Below the pieces are notes generated by a model. It did no database searches. It was not told the origin of the DNA and saw only the letters and a list, made by a program, of their open reading frames with translations. From positions 186,001 through 250,000 of the forward strand of contig NZ_JABFDM010000009.1 of NCBI RefSeq assembly GCF_013178945.1: a stretch of 64,000 nt of DNA, written 5' to 3'. Each line of letters starts with the position of its first letter. Position 1 is the stretch's first letter. This document shows positions 8,197-16,870 of the stretch, in pieces. The translations under genes and the position numbers were made by a program. The stretch is from Bradyrhizobium aeschynomenes. GTDB lineage: Bacteria; Pseudomonadota; Alphaproteobacteria; Rhizobiales; Xanthobacteraceae.

Positions 8197-8748
8197 ATGG
8201 CTTCCGATCCGGTGCGCCTGAGCAAATTCCTGAGTCTCGTGCTGCGGCATCAGCCGGAGACGATCGGCCTCGCGCTGGACGCCCGGGGCTGGGTTGTCAT
8301 CGATGATCTGATCGCCCGCGCCGCCGCGGCGGGAACGGCGTTCAGCCGGGCGGACCTCGAGCACGTGGTCGCGACCAGTGACAAGAAGCGCTTCACCGTC
8401 TCGGAGGATGGGCAGCGCATTCGCGCCGCGCAGGGCCATTCGGTGGCTGTTGAGCTCGGCCTGACGCCGCGCGAGCCGCCGGCTGTGCTCTATCACGGCA
8501 CGGCGACCAGGTTCGTCGAAGCGATCATGGCGCAGGGCTTGAAGCCGCAATCACGCCAGCAGGTGCATCTGTCTCTCGACCACGCGACGGCCGTGAATGT
8601 CGGGCGGCGGCACGGCAAGCCGATCGTGCTGCGGGTCGATGCCGCAGCGATGCATCGTGCGGGCCTGCGATTCTACGTTGCTGACAACGGTGTCTGGCTG
8701 ACCGACGTGGTGCCGCCGGAATTCCTGACCACTGCCGCCGCGCCCTGA
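8197..8748 (+). CDS. kptA: RNA 2'-phosphotransferase, Tpt1/KptA family
   Basis: The enzyme transfers an internal RNA 2'-phosphate to NAD+, forming ADP-ribose 1'',2''-cyclic phosphate. In fungi this completes tRNA splicing; the bacterial role is unresolved. The 183-residue length is typical. Visible family features are SKFLSLVLRHQPE with the first Arg-His of the R-H-R-R catalytic set (about residues 13-14), DARGWV, FTVSEDGQRIRAAQGHS, LYHGTATRFV and QVHLSLDH followed by GRRHGKPIVL. The gene follows the SemiSWEET gene by 9 bp and converges on the L,D-transpeptidase gene. Confidence 0.93.
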   Translation: MASDPVRLSKFLSLVLRHQPETIGLALDARGWVVIDDLIARAAAAGTAFSRADLEHVVATSDKKRFTVSEDGQRIRAAQGHSVAVELGLTPREPPAVLYHGTATRFVEAIMAQGLKPQSRQQVHLSLDHATAVNVGRRHGKPIVLRVDAAAMHRAGLRFYVADNGVWLTDVVPPEFLTTAAAP

Positions 8749-8788
8749 GCTGAGCACGGTCCGGCCGACATGCGGAACGCCGCAGCGG

Positions 8789-9448
8789 TCAGCTGCGGCG
8801 CGCGAAGATGTTCGTGTTGGTCGAGGCGACGCTCTGGCCGGGCGGCAGCACGACCACGGTCGAGCCGAGCTGCACGCGGCTGTAGAGATCGGCGACGTCG
8901 GTATTTGTCATGCGGATGCAGCCGGACGAGATCGCCTGGCCGATATATTCCGGCTGGTTGGTGCCGTGGATGCGGTACAGCGAGTCCTTGTTGCCCTCGT
9001 AGAGATAGATCGCGCGGGCGCCGAGCGGATTGGCGGGGCCGCCGGCGACGCGCTTCGGATACGGCCCGAGCCGGGCCTGGATCTCGGCGGTGGGAACCCA
9101 GTCCGGCCATTCGGCGAGCTTGCCGACCGTGGCGACGCCGTGGAAGGCCTGCGCCTCCTCGCCGACGGCGACGCCGTAGCGGATCGCCTTGCGTTCGGGC
9201 AGCACGTAGTAGAGGAAGCGCGCATCGGTATCGACGACGATCGTGCCCGGCTGCTCCTGCCGCGTGTACTCCACGATGTGGCGCTGGAACTGCTGCGGGA
9301 TCTGCGCCTCGGCGTGGGGGGCGCGCGCGAGCAGCTGACGATCGCGGGGTGTGAGCGCTGCATCGGAGGTCGGCGACAACGTCGCTTCCATGCAGCCGGC
9401 CACCAACAAAGTGCCGGCCAGCGACACTGCGAGCCCCAGTCTCGACAT
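8789..9448 (-). CDS. L,D-transpeptidase lipoprotein (YkuD domain)
   Basis: A 219-residue enzyme expected to form 3-3 crosslinks in peptidoglycan or to attach proteins to it. The signal peptide ends in a lipobox-like LLVAGC (Cys about 18). The YkuD domain covers roughly residues 85-215, with HGTNQPEYIG and the active-site block SSGCIRMTNTDVADLY (catalytic Cys in SGCIRM). ATG at 9448 is preferred because it gives a clean signal and has GGGAG in front; a longer in-frame start at 9517 gives an unlikely N-terminus. The stop codon sits in the loop of an 8-bp hairpin (8778-8785/8793-8800) that may end transcription between this gene and the convergent kptA. Confidence 0.92.
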   Translation of the reverse strand: MSRLGLAVSLAGTLLVAGCMEATLSPTSDAALTPRDRQLLARAPHAEAQIPQQFQRHIVEYTRQEQPGTIVVDTDARFLYYVLPERKAIRYGVAVGEEAQAFHGVATVGKLAEWPDWVPTAEIQARLGPYPKRVAGGPANPLGARAIYLYEGNKDSLYRIHGTNQPEYIGQAISSGCIRMTNTDVADLYSRVQLGSTVVVLPPGQSVASTNTNIFARRS

Positions 9449-9624
9449 CTCGATCTCCCCCAACGCGCGGTCGAATTCATGTGCCCGGAGGATCGCGCCA
9501 ATATCAAGGCGTTGCACCCAACACTTGCGTGATCGCTGCGTGTCCCAGGCTGCGGTGATGCGACGCTCTCAGTTCCGTCGGGCGAAGGTCAAGATGACGC
9601 AACAGATGCGTCGAGACCGGTTCC

Positions 9625-10998
9625 TCACGATGCCTTGCCGAAGGCGAGAACGTGAAGGCCGAGGCGCTGCTTGACGATACGGAACAGCAGCACGGTCTCG
9701 AACGCGAGGGACAGCGAGGTGGCCGCCGCCGCGCCATGGCCGCCGAACTGCGGCACCAGCAGGATGCACAAAATGAGGTTCATCACGAACGCCGCCGCAT
9801 AGGCCATCGCGCAGGCGCGCTGCTGGCCGAGCATGTTGAGGAGCCGTTCGACGGGACCGATCGCGGAGCGGACCACGAGGCCGATCGCGGCGATGAACAT
9901 GATGTCGTAGCCCGCAGTGAATTGCGCGCCGAACAGCCACAGCAGCGGCTTGCCGAGCGCGAGCAGCACCAGCGTCGCCGCCAGCGACGGCCAGAACGTC
10001 CATTTGATCGCATAGGCCACATAGGCCGACAGTCGCGCCTTGTCGCCGAGCGCGTGATATTCGGCGAAGCGATGCGCCGTCGTCGCCGACATCGCGTAGT
10101 GGATGAACGACACCAGCGCGAGCGTCTTGACGACTGCGAAATAGATGCCGACCTCCTCGGAGGAACGGAATTGCTGCAGCACCAGCACGTCGGTGTAGGA
10201 CAGCAGCAGATAGAAGCTCTCGACCAGCAGGATCGGCAGCGAGATCGCGAGCCAGCCGCGCAGATCGTATTGTTTGCACCCCGCCTCGATGTGGCGCCCG
10301 AGCCTGCGGTTCAGCACCAGCATCTGGCCGAGCATCGCGAGCCACACCGCCGCGGCGCTCGCGGCCATCGCCACGGTGGCGCCGAGCTGCAGCCCGAGCA
10401 TGAAGGCGCCGGCGGTGAAGCCGATGATCAGCGTCTGGCGGATGATGAATTGCGGCATCAGCCCGAGCGCCATCCAGTCGTGCGAGCGCGCGATGCCGTC
10501 CTGGGTGTTGGCGACGACGAAGGCGGGCAGCGTGAGGCAGCCGATGTAGAGCGGCATGCGCTCGCTGGCGTCGATCCACGGCGACAGCAACGCGATCAGT
10601 CCGGCGAGCAGCAGCGCGGCGACCGTGGACGTCGCCAAGGTCAGCCAGCGGCCGCCGGAGAGAAAGCCGCGCAGCAGCGCGTGCTGGCCCGAGGTGCGAT
10701 AGTCCGGGATGATCTTCTGCGCCGAGGAGGCGATGCCGAAATCGAGCATGCTGCCGAGCAGCAGCACCCAGGTCCAGACATAGACGTAGGTGCCGTAGTC
10801 CGAGCCGCCCATCCAGCGCGCCAGAAGGATCTGGCTGAGATAGGCGAGGCCGGCGCTGAGCACGCGGATCAGGAAAATGGTGCCGGCCAGCCGCCGCGTC
10901 AGCGACGCTTCGCCGCTGCCGCCGAGCGCGCGCAGGCGCGCTTTCAGCCGGGCTGCGAGGCCTGACGATGCGGTGGTGCGGGTGTCGATCACGGCCAC
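9625..10998 (-). CDS. Polysaccharide flippase-like membrane protein (MOP superfamily)
   Basis: An integral membrane protein of about 457 residues with 12 or more hydrophobic helices and the general layout of Wzx/MOP-type flippases (RLAGTIFLIRVLSAGLAYLSQILLARWMG near the N-terminus, then LDFGIASSAQKIIPDY). Such proteins move lipid-linked oligosaccharides across the inner membrane. I choose GTG at 10998, which has GGAG 8 bases upstream; a TTG at 11049 and a GTG at 10992 are in the same frame but have poorer or no ribosome sites. No glycosyltransferases or polymerase genes are adjacent, so the substrate cannot be guessed. Confidence 0.78.
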   Translation of the reverse strand: MAVIDTRTTASSGLAARLKARLRALGGSGEASLTRRLAGTIFLIRVLSAGLAYLSQILLARWMGGSDYGTYVYVWTWVLLLGSMLDFGIASSAQKIIPDYRTSGQHALLRGFLSGGRWLTLATSTVAALLLAGLIALLSPWIDASERMPLYIGCLTLPAFVVANTQDGIARSHDWMALGLMPQFIIRQTLIIGFTAGAFMLGLQLGATVAMAASAAAVWLAMLGQMLVLNRRLGRHIEAGCKQYDLRGWLAISLPILLVESFYLLLSYTDVLVLQQFRSSEEVGIYFAVVKTLALVSFIHYAMSATTAHRFAEYHALGDKARLSAYVAYAIKWTFWPSLAATLVLLALGKPLLWLFGAQFTAGYDIMFIAAIGLVVRSAIGPVERLLNMLGQQRACAMAYAAAFVMNLILCILLVPQFGGHGAAAATSLSLAFETVLLFRIVKQRLGLHVLAFGKAS

Positions 10999-11100
10999 GG
11001 CGAAGGCTCCACGGCCGCACGGAGGGCGGCGAGGATCCTGTCCTATCAACGCATCGTTAAGAATGGGTTGGACGGGCTGCGCCCAGTCTGCCGGCGCGGG

Positions 11101-11940
11101 TCATGGCAGGTTGACGTTGAACTCGTAGGCCTTGTCGGGCGCCACCAGAGTGAACTTCAGCGCCGCGCCGTCGGGTTTGACGCCGGGCGGCACGCCGTCG
11201 AGCTCGAAGGCGAAGCGCTTGATGCCGGGCGTGTCGCTGTCGCGCGCTTGCGGGATCGGCAAGGCCCAGTCCGGCGTCGGTCCCTCGACATAGAGATGGA
11301 TGCCGCGCGGATCAGCCGCGGCAACATCGACGATGACGTCCTTCTTGCCGTCGCGCCTGACACTGCGGATCGTCAACGGCGTGGCGTCACCGACATTGGC
11401 GGGCTTCGGCACGGTGTCGAGCGCGGCCGACAGTGACGCGTCCTCGGTGCTGGCGACGCTGGTGAAGGCGAGCTCCGCCTTCGCTTCCACCGGGATGCAG
11501 ATCTTCTCGCAGACGGCGTAGCTGATGTCGGCGCGCAACGTCATCGGCTTGTCGGCGCTCTTGGCGACGATGCGCAACGGCAGCACGACCTGATCGTGAT
11601 AGCCGAGCGAATGTCCGCCGGCGCCGTCGTCGAACTTGGTCGGCGCCGGCCACAGGACGGTCACTGCTTCGACATTGTCCGACTTGGAAAAGTCGAATCG
11701 CGGCGGCACACCGGAATCGCCGGGCGTGCGCCAGTAGGTCTTCCATCCCGGCTGCAGCTGGATGGCGATGCCGCCGAGCATGACCGGCCCGCTGCGCGAC
11801 CCTGCGAGCAGGCGGATCGCGGAGTGGCCGTCGCGCTGCCAAGGCGAGGAATCCTGCGCCCGTGCACCGGCACAAGGCCAGGACAGCAGAACGACGGCGG
11901 CGAGCAGTGTGGCGGGAAGACGAGGAACCAAGGCGGACAT
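11101..11940 (-). CDS. Secreted DsbD alpha-domain-like protein
   Basis: A 279-residue protein with a Sec signal (ends near GARAQD, residue 29). The region around residues 40-170 resembles the N-terminal immunoglobulin-like domain of the thiol reductase DsbD, with GGIAIQLQPGWKTYWRTPGDSG and the two-cysteine motif YAVCEKICIPVEA, which corresponds to the redox pair of DsbD-alpha. The membrane beta domain and thioredoxin-like gamma domain are absent, so it is a stand-alone periplasmic domain. It is divergent from yqgE by about 140 bp. It may shuttle electrons to, or receive them from, a separate CcdA-like partner; this is inference. Confidence 0.8.
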   Translation of the reverse strand: MSALVPRLPATLLAAVVLLSWPCAGARAQDSSPWQRDGHSAIRLLAGSRSGPVMLGGIAIQLQPGWKTYWRTPGDSGVPPRFDFSKSDNVEAVTVLWPAPTKFDDGAGGHSLGYHDQVVLPLRIVAKSADKPMTLRADISYAVCEKICIPVEAKAELAFTSVASTEDASLSAALDTVPKPANVGDATPLTIRSVRRDGKKDVIVDVAAADPRGIHLYVEGPTPDWALPIPQARDSDTPGIKRFAFELDGVPPGVKPDGAALKFTLVAPDKAYEFNVNLP

Positions 11941-12076
11941 GAGACGTCTTTAAAGTTTGGATCGGGCGCAAACCATTGAATTGCTTGTGAGCGGATTCGG
12001 ACGCTGAGGCCTGAACCTTGATTGACAGATGCGCATCCCAATATCAGGATATCAACCATCATGAGAGTCCTTGCGG

Positions 12077-12727
12077 ATGAATCCTGAAGCAAAAAGGCTC
12101 GGCGACATTCGCCGCAAAATGACCGGGATCGGGGATCATGCCTCTCAAGGCGGTTACCTCGACGGCCAGTTGCTGGTCGCAATGCCGGTGATGGGTGATT
12201 CCCGCTTCGAGCGCTCCGTGATCTATCTGTGCGCCCACTCCGCTGAAGGCGCCATGGGTATCATGGTGAACCGGCCGGCCGGCAGCATCGATTTCCCGCA
12301 GCTCCTGATGCAACTGAATATCATCGAGAAGGGCGATCAGATCAGCCTGCCGGACAGCGCCGAGACCATGAAGGTGCTGAGCGGCGGTCCGGTCGATACC
12401 GGACGCGGTTTCGTGCTGCATTCGAGCGACTACTTCATCGCCAACGCGACGTTGAAGATCAACGACGGCGTTTGCCTGACGACGACGATCGACATCCTCA
12501 AGGCGATCGCCAAGGGCAACGGCCCGAAGCATGCCATTCTCGCGCTCGGCTATGCCGGCTGGCGTGCGGGCCAGCTCGAGGAGGAGATCCAGGACAATGG
12601 CTGGCTGCACTGCGACGCCGATCCCGAGCTGATCTTCGGCGATAATGTCGAGAACAAGTACGATCTGGCCTTGCGCAAGATCGGCATCGATCCCGGCATG
12701 CTGTCCAACGCCGCGGGCCATGCGTAG
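12077..12727 (+). CDS. yqgE: YqgE/AlgH family protein
   Basis: A 216-residue cytosolic protein of the conserved but poorly understood YqgE/AlgH (UPF0301) family. Family blocks are easily seen: YLDGQLLVAMPVMGDSRFER, VIYLCAHSAEGAMGIMVNRP, LSGGPVDTGRGFVLH, and ALGYAGWRAGQLEEEIQDNGWL. ATG at 12077 is used; TTG at 12071 and ATG at 12119 are in frame and the family often starts close to the second. A short overlapping reading frame (ATG at 12061) precedes it. Its biochemical role is unknown; the name AlgH came from alginate regulation work in Pseudomonas and does not give a function here. Confidence 0.92.
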   Translation: MNPEAKRLGDIRRKMTGIGDHASQGGYLDGQLLVAMPVMGDSRFERSVIYLCAHSAEGAMGIMVNRPAGSIDFPQLLMQLNIIEKGDQISLPDSAETMKVLSGGPVDTGRGFVLHSSDYFIANATLKINDGVCLTTTIDILKAIAKGNGPKHAILALGYAGWRAGQLEEEIQDNGWLHCDADPELIFGDNVENKYDLALRKIGIDPGMLSNAAGHA

Positions 12728-12800
12728 GTCCTCTCGATAAGCGCGCGTCCCGGCCCGGCGGCCTCACAGCCCGCCATAGTGGGCCCTCTGCCTCTCCACG

Positions 12801-12879
12801 GTCATTGCGAGCGCAGCGAAGCAATCCGTCGTCCCGTGACGACCCTGGATGGCTTCGTCGCTTCGCTCCTCGCAATGAC
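12801..12879. repeat. Intergenic palindromic repeat, family R3
   Basis: A 79-bp element with a perfect 11-bp terminal inverted repeat, GTCATTGCGAG at 12801-12811 and its complement at 12869-12879, and inner imperfect pairing around GCGAAGCAATCC and GGCTTCGTCGCTTCGC. This design is common in Bradyrhizobium and related genomes. It lies between yqgE and the dioxygenase gene, whose 3' ends converge, and may act as a terminator. Confidence 0.8.
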
Positions 12880-12910
12880 GACTTCTTCTGACAGCCGCGG
12901 TGGAGACGAG

Positions 12911-13798
12911 CTACTCCGCAGCCTGCTGCGCCACCGTCGGCTCGGTGCCGGCTACCGTCGCGCGGCGCATGTCGCGGGGCTGCGACTGATCGTAGCGGCG
13001 CACGCGGTGCATGGTCTGGCGATTGTCCCACATGATGAGATCGTGTCGCGTCCATCTGTGGATGTAGACGAACTCCGGCTGCGTGGCGTGCTCGGTGAGA
13101 TCGCGCAACAGCAGCCGTCCCTCGGGCACGCTCATGCCGACCACCGCGCCGGCATGCGATGACAGATACAGCGACTTGCGGCCATGTGCAGGATGCGTGC
13201 GCACCAGGCGCTGCCTGACCGGCTTGAACATCGCCTTCTCCTCGTCGCTGTAGTCGAGGAAGCCGAGCGAGCCGCGCGAATGCATCAGCGAGTGTTCGCA
13301 GACGAGATTCTCGATCTCCGCCTTCGTCTCCTGATCGAGCGCGTCATAGGCCGCGCGCATGTCGGCGAACTCGGTGTTGCCGCCCTTCGGATTGACGATG
13401 CGTGCCGACAGGATCGAGTACTTCGCCGGGATCGGCCGGAACGAGCTGTCGGAATGCCACAGGCAGTTGCCGAGATTGAACAGATGCGTGCGATGGTCTG
13501 ATGGCAGCGGCTTGCCGTCCTTGCCGAGGTTGGAGACGTCGTTGAGCCCGGTGGTGAGGCGATAGTCCTCCTTCTTCGTGACCGTACCGCCGCGCGCCTG
13601 CTCGCGCTCGCCGAAATTCAGCGCGAAGGCGAGCTGCTGCTCGTCGCTGATGTCCTGATCATGGAACACCAGGACGGCGTAGTGATCGATCGCGGCCTGC
13701 AGCTGCGCGACGTCGTCGCGTGTGAGGGGAGTGCGCAGATCGACGCCAGAGACCTCGCCGACGAAATGGGGATGCAACTGCCGAATGGCGATCGCCAT
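12911..13798 (-). CDS. TauD/TfdA family Fe(II)/2-oxoglutarate dioxygenase
   Basis: A 295-residue cytosolic oxygenase that should couple 2-oxoglutarate decarboxylation to hydroxylation of a small organic acid. The iron site is visible: WHSDSS supplies His and Asp (about residues 108-110) and QTMHRVRRYD supplies the second His (about 262), followed by the Arg for 2-oxoglutarate (DMRRATV). SILSARIVNPKGGNTEFADMR is strongly TfdA-like (2,4-dichlorophenoxyacetate dioxygenase group) rather than classic taurine dioxygenase. ATG at 13798 has an excellent AAGGAGGA. A short-chain dehydrogenase lies upstream on the same strand, 133 bp away. The substrate is not shown by sequence. Confidence 0.88.
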   Translation of the reverse strand: MAIAIRQLHPHFVGEVSGVDLRTPLTRDDVAQLQAAIDHYAVLVFHDQDISDEQQLAFALNFGEREQARGGTVTKKEDYRLTTGLNDVSNLGKDGKPLPSDHRTHLFNLGNCLWHSDSSFRPIPAKYSILSARIVNPKGGNTEFADMRAAYDALDQETKAEIENLVCEHSLMHSRGSLGFLDYSDEEKAMFKPVRQRLVRTHPAHGRKSLYLSSHAGAVVGMSVPEGRLLLRDLTEHATQPEFVYIHRWTRHDLIMWDNRQTMHRVRRYDQSQPRDMRRATVAGTEPTVAQQAAE

Positions 13799-13931
13799 GG
13801 CGTCCTCCTTGCGTGCCCTCATGATGGCGAACTGACGTCCGCTTCCGGTGCAAGGCTACGCCGGCGATGCGTGAAGTCAATTCGTGCGCCGGGCGACCTC
13901 GCGCACGGCTGTCATGCCGGCCCGTCAGACG

Positions 13932-14711
13932 TCAGGCGTTGCGGGCCATCAGCCCGCCGTCGACCGGAATGACGGCGCCGGTGATGAACGAGGCCGCCGG
14001 CAGGCACAGGCTCAGCGTCATGTGCGCCACCTCCTCGGGATCGCCGTAGCGTCCGAGCGCGGTGCGGCGTCTCGCATAGGTGGCCTTCTGCTCGTCGGGA
14101 ATGCGCGCGGTCATCGCGGTCTTGATCGGCCCCGGGCAGATGCAGTTGACGGTGATGCCGTCGCGGCCGAGCTCGACCGCGAGCGAGCGCGTCAATCCGG
14201 TGACGCCCGCCTTGGCGGCGGAATAGGCGCTGTGCAGCGCGGTCGCGCCGAGCGCCTCGGTCGAAGCGATATTGACGATGCGCGGGCATCGCGACCGACG
14301 CAGGTGCGGCAGCGCGGCGCGGATGACGCGCTGCTGCGCCGTGAGCATCACGGAAAGACTCTTGGCCCAGGCGTCGTCATAGCTGGCGTCGTCAATCGCG
14401 ACGCGCACCGAGATGCCGGCATTGTTGACGACGATGTCGAGCCCGTCGAAATGTGCCGCGGTCTCGTTGATAACGGCCGTGATGGCGTCGCGATCGGTCA
14501 GGTCGAGCTGCCAGGCGCGCGCCGTTCCGCCCGCCGCCGCGATGGCCCTCGCCACGGCGCGCGCGCCGTCCGCGTCGATGTCGGTGACGGCGACCCGCGC
14601 CCCGTCATCGGCGAACACGCGCGCGGTCGCGCGGCCCATCCCGGATGCCGCACCCGTGATCAGGACGTTCAATCCCTGGACGGAGCGGCTGAGCTGCTTG
14701 TGGTCCTGCAT
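13932..14711 (-). CDS. Short-chain dehydrogenase/reductase
   Basis: A classical SDR of 259 residues using NAD(P). The cofactor loop TGAASGMGRA is near residue 20, Asp in VTDIDADGAR suggests NAD preference, NNAGIS is at about 93, and the catalytic Ser and YSAAK are at about 150-170; the C-terminus is TGAVIPVDGGLMARNA. The gene precedes the TfdA-like dioxygenase on the same strand, and both could serve one catabolic route, though the 133-bp gap leaves this open. It is divergent from the aldose dehydrogenase gene; the shared 137-bp space must hold two promoters. Substrate unknown. Confidence 0.88.
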   Translation of the reverse strand: MQDHKQLSRSVQGLNVLITGAASGMGRATARVFADDGARVAVTDIDADGARAVARAIAAAGGTARAWQLDLTDRDAITAVINETAAHFDGLDIVVNNAGISVRVAIDDASYDDAWAKSLSVMLTAQQRVIRAALPHLRRSRCPRIVNIASTEALGATALHSAYSAAKAGVTGLTRSLAVELGRDGITVNCICPGPIKTAMTARIPDEQKATYARRRTALGRYGDPEEVAHMTLSLCLPAASFITGAVIPVDGGLMARNA

Positions 14712-14848
14712 ATTTGCGGCTCACGGAAAAATGCGCATCGCATCGGCGCCTTCGGGATTATCACTGATCGGACGCATTTGGTCAGCACCGATCTGACATG
14801 GCCGCATGCGCGTTGCCTCACGACAGGGATCAACGAATTGGAGTGATC

Positions 14849-15988
14849 ATGGCGCTCAAGACAGTCATCGGCCTGGCTCTGGCACTGGGATGGCTTGCTG
14901 CCGATGTCGCGCAGGCGGACGGCATCAATGCCGGCGGCCGAAGGGTCAGCGCGGTGCAGCCCTTCAACGCGCAGACCGTGGCTGAATTCGACACGCCCTG
15001 GGCCATCGCCTTCCTGCCCGATGGCCGGATGCTGATCACTGAGAAGCCCGGCCGGATCTACATTGTGACTCAGAGCGGGCAGAAGACCGAAATCGGCAAC
15101 GTGCCGGCGGTAGCCGCACGCGGGCAGAACGGCCTGTTGGACATCGCGATCTCACCGACCTTCGCGACGACGTCGCAGGTCTATATCAGCTATACCGAGC
15201 CGAGCACCGAGGGCAGCCGCCTCGTGCTCACCCGTGCCGTTCTGTCGCTGGCCAACGATCGCGCCATGCTGAGCGAGCCAACGGTCATCTGGCGGCAGAC
15301 GCCGGCGGGCGGCGGCGGTCAGCCCGGCGGCATCATCGCTTTCGATCCAGCCGGAACACATCTGTTCCTGACCGTCGGCGACCGCATGCAGCCGACCAGC
15401 GCCCAGGATCCACGCCAGGCCCGCGGCAAGGTGCTCAGGCTCAATCTCGATGGCGCGACGCCCTCGGACAATCCGATGGCCGAGGACAAGGGTGTGCGGG
15501 CCCAGACATGGACCACGGGCCATCGCAATCCCTACGGCCTTGCCTTCGCCCCGGACGGCCGGCTCTGGCTGCACGAGATGGGCCCGCGCGGCGGCGACGA
15601 GCTGAACCTGATCGAACCGGGAAAGAACTATGGCTGGCCGCTGGTCTCGAACGGCGACAATTACGACGGCACGCCGATCCCGCGTCATGCGACACGGCCG
15701 GATCTCACGGCGCCGCCGCTCTATTGGGATCCGGTGATCGCGCCCGCGGGCCTCGCCTTCTACGATGGCGCCTTGTTCCCGCAATGGAAGGGATCGGCGC
15801 TGATCGGGGGGCTCAGGGCGCACGCGCTAGTGCGTGTGGCGTTCCGTGGGGACGGCCAGCCGGACGAGGCCGAGCGCTGGGACATGGGCGAGCGCATCCG
15901 CGACGTTGCGGTCGCGCCCGACGGCGCGGTCTGGATCATCGAGGACGACTCGCCCGGCCGGCTCAAGCGGCTGACGCCGGCGAAGTGA
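14849..15988 (+). CDS. PQQ-dependent aldose sugar dehydrogenase (soluble, YliI-like)
   Basis: A periplasmic quinoprotein of 379 residues with a Sec signal (ends near DVAQADG, residue 24) and a six-bladed beta-propeller of the glucose/sorbosone dehydrogenase family. Characteristic blocks are LDTPWAIAFLPDGRMLITEKPGR-like near residue 50, GQNGLLDIAISPTF, the loop GHRNPYGLAFAPDGRLWLHEMGPRGGDE and GLAFYDG. These resemble E. coli YliI (Asd), which oxidises aldoses with PQQ. ATG at 14849 is preceded by GGAG, 6 bases away. It stands apart from PQQ biosynthesis genes, which are not in the window. Confidence 0.88.
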   Translation: MALKTVIGLALALGWLAADVAQADGINAGGRRVSAVQPFNAQTVAEFDTPWAIAFLPDGRMLITEKPGRIYIVTQSGQKTEIGNVPAVAARGQNGLLDIAISPTFATTSQVYISYTEPSTEGSRLVLTRAVLSLANDRAMLSEPTVIWRQTPAGGGGQPGGIIAFDPAGTHLFLTVGDRMQPTSAQDPRQARGKVLRLNLDGATPSDNPMAEDKGVRAQTWTTGHRNPYGLAFAPDGRLWLHEMGPRGGDELNLIEPGKNYGWPLVSNGDNYDGTPIPRHATRPDLTAPPLYWDPVIAPAGLAFYDGALFPQWKGSALIGGLRAHALVRVAFRGDGQPDEAERWDMGERIRDVAVAPDGAVWIIEDDSPGRLKRLTPAK

Positions 15989-16061
15989 GGCCGCGGGCGT
16001 TGACAGCGCGGCCGGTGCTCTCCACACAGGTCGAACAAACAACAAGACAAGGGCCAGGGAG

Positions 16062-16796
16062 ATGAACGCGCTCGATTTCTCGGGACGGCAGGTGCTGGTG
16101 GTCGGCGGCTCCAGCGGCATCGGTAACGGCATCGCGCAGGCGTTTCGACAGCAGGGCGCCGATGTCGCGGTCTGCGGCACGCGCGCCAGCGCGGCGGACT
16201 ATGCGGCTGACGAAGGCTCCGATCTCGACGGGCTGGACTACCAGCAGCTCGATGTCAGCAATGCCGCCGCGATCGAGGCGTTCGCGCCGCGCTTCGGGCG
16301 GCTCGACGTGCTGGTGCTGGCACAGGGCGCGGTGCTGTACCGGCGCGGCGAGTTCGCGATGGATGGCTTCCGCAAGGTGATGGAGGTCAATCTCATCAGC
16401 CTGATGGCCTGTGCGACGAAGTTTCACAGTCTGCTGCGCGATGCCAAGGGCGCGCTGATCATCGTGTCGTCGACTGCGGCCTTTCATTCGACCATGGGCA
16501 ATCCGGCCTACAACGCGTCCAAGACCGGTGCAGTCGGGCTGACACGGACGTTGGCCGAGGCGTGGGCCGCGGACGGCATCCGCGTCAACGGCATCGCGCC
16601 GGGTCTCGTCGATACCAAGATGACGAAGGTGACGACCGCCAATCCGCAGCGCCTGGAAGGCGCCCTGCAGCGCATTCCACTGAGGCGGCTGGGCACGCCG
16701 CAGGACATGGCGGGCGCTGCATTGTTCCTCGCCTCGCCGCTGTCGTCCTACATCATCGGTCAGACCATCGTCGTCGACGGCGGCCTGATTTTGTAG
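16062..16796 (+). CDS. Short-chain dehydrogenase/reductase
   Basis: An SDR of 244 residues. The cofactor motif is VGGSSGIGNG (about residue 14), and the acidic or basic residue that would set NAD/NADP choice sits in CGTRAS, suggesting NADP. The usual NNAG is replaced by LAQGAV (about 87), an uncommon but known variation. The catalytic Ser (VSSTAAF), YNASK and the terminal IIGQTIVVDGGLIL are present. GGGAG lies directly before the ATG. It follows the aldose dehydrogenase gene by 73 bp and might share its transcript. Substrate unknown. Confidence 0.87.
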   Translation: MNALDFSGRQVLVVGGSSGIGNGIAQAFRQQGADVAVCGTRASAADYAADEGSDLDGLDYQQLDVSNAAAIEAFAPRFGRLDVLVLAQGAVLYRRGEFAMDGFRKVMEVNLISLMACATKFHSLLRDAKGALIIVSSTAAFHSTMGNPAYNASKTGAVGLTRTLAEAWAADGIRVNGIAPGLVDTKMTKVTTANPQRLEGALQRIPLRRLGTPQDMAGAALFLASPLSSYIIGQTIVVDGGLIL

Positions 16797-16802
16797 TCGG
16801 CC

Positions 16803-16827
16803 GGAACCGTCCTCGTCCCTGCTGGTT
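16803..16827 (+). promoter_or_regulatory. Candidate EcfG general stress promoter for the CsbD gene
   Basis: GGAAC at 16803-16807 is followed after 16 bases by GGTT at 16824-16827, one base off the alphaproteobacterial EcfG consensus (GGAAC, 16-17 bases, CGTT). Transcription from it would begin about 35 bases before the CsbD start codon at 16871, which has its own AAGGAG. CsbD-type genes are commonly in the general stress regulon, which supports the call. Confidence 0.6.
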
Positions 16828-16870
16828 AGCACAGCGGAAAGCCCGCAACGCGAGACAAGGAGAAGCGGCG

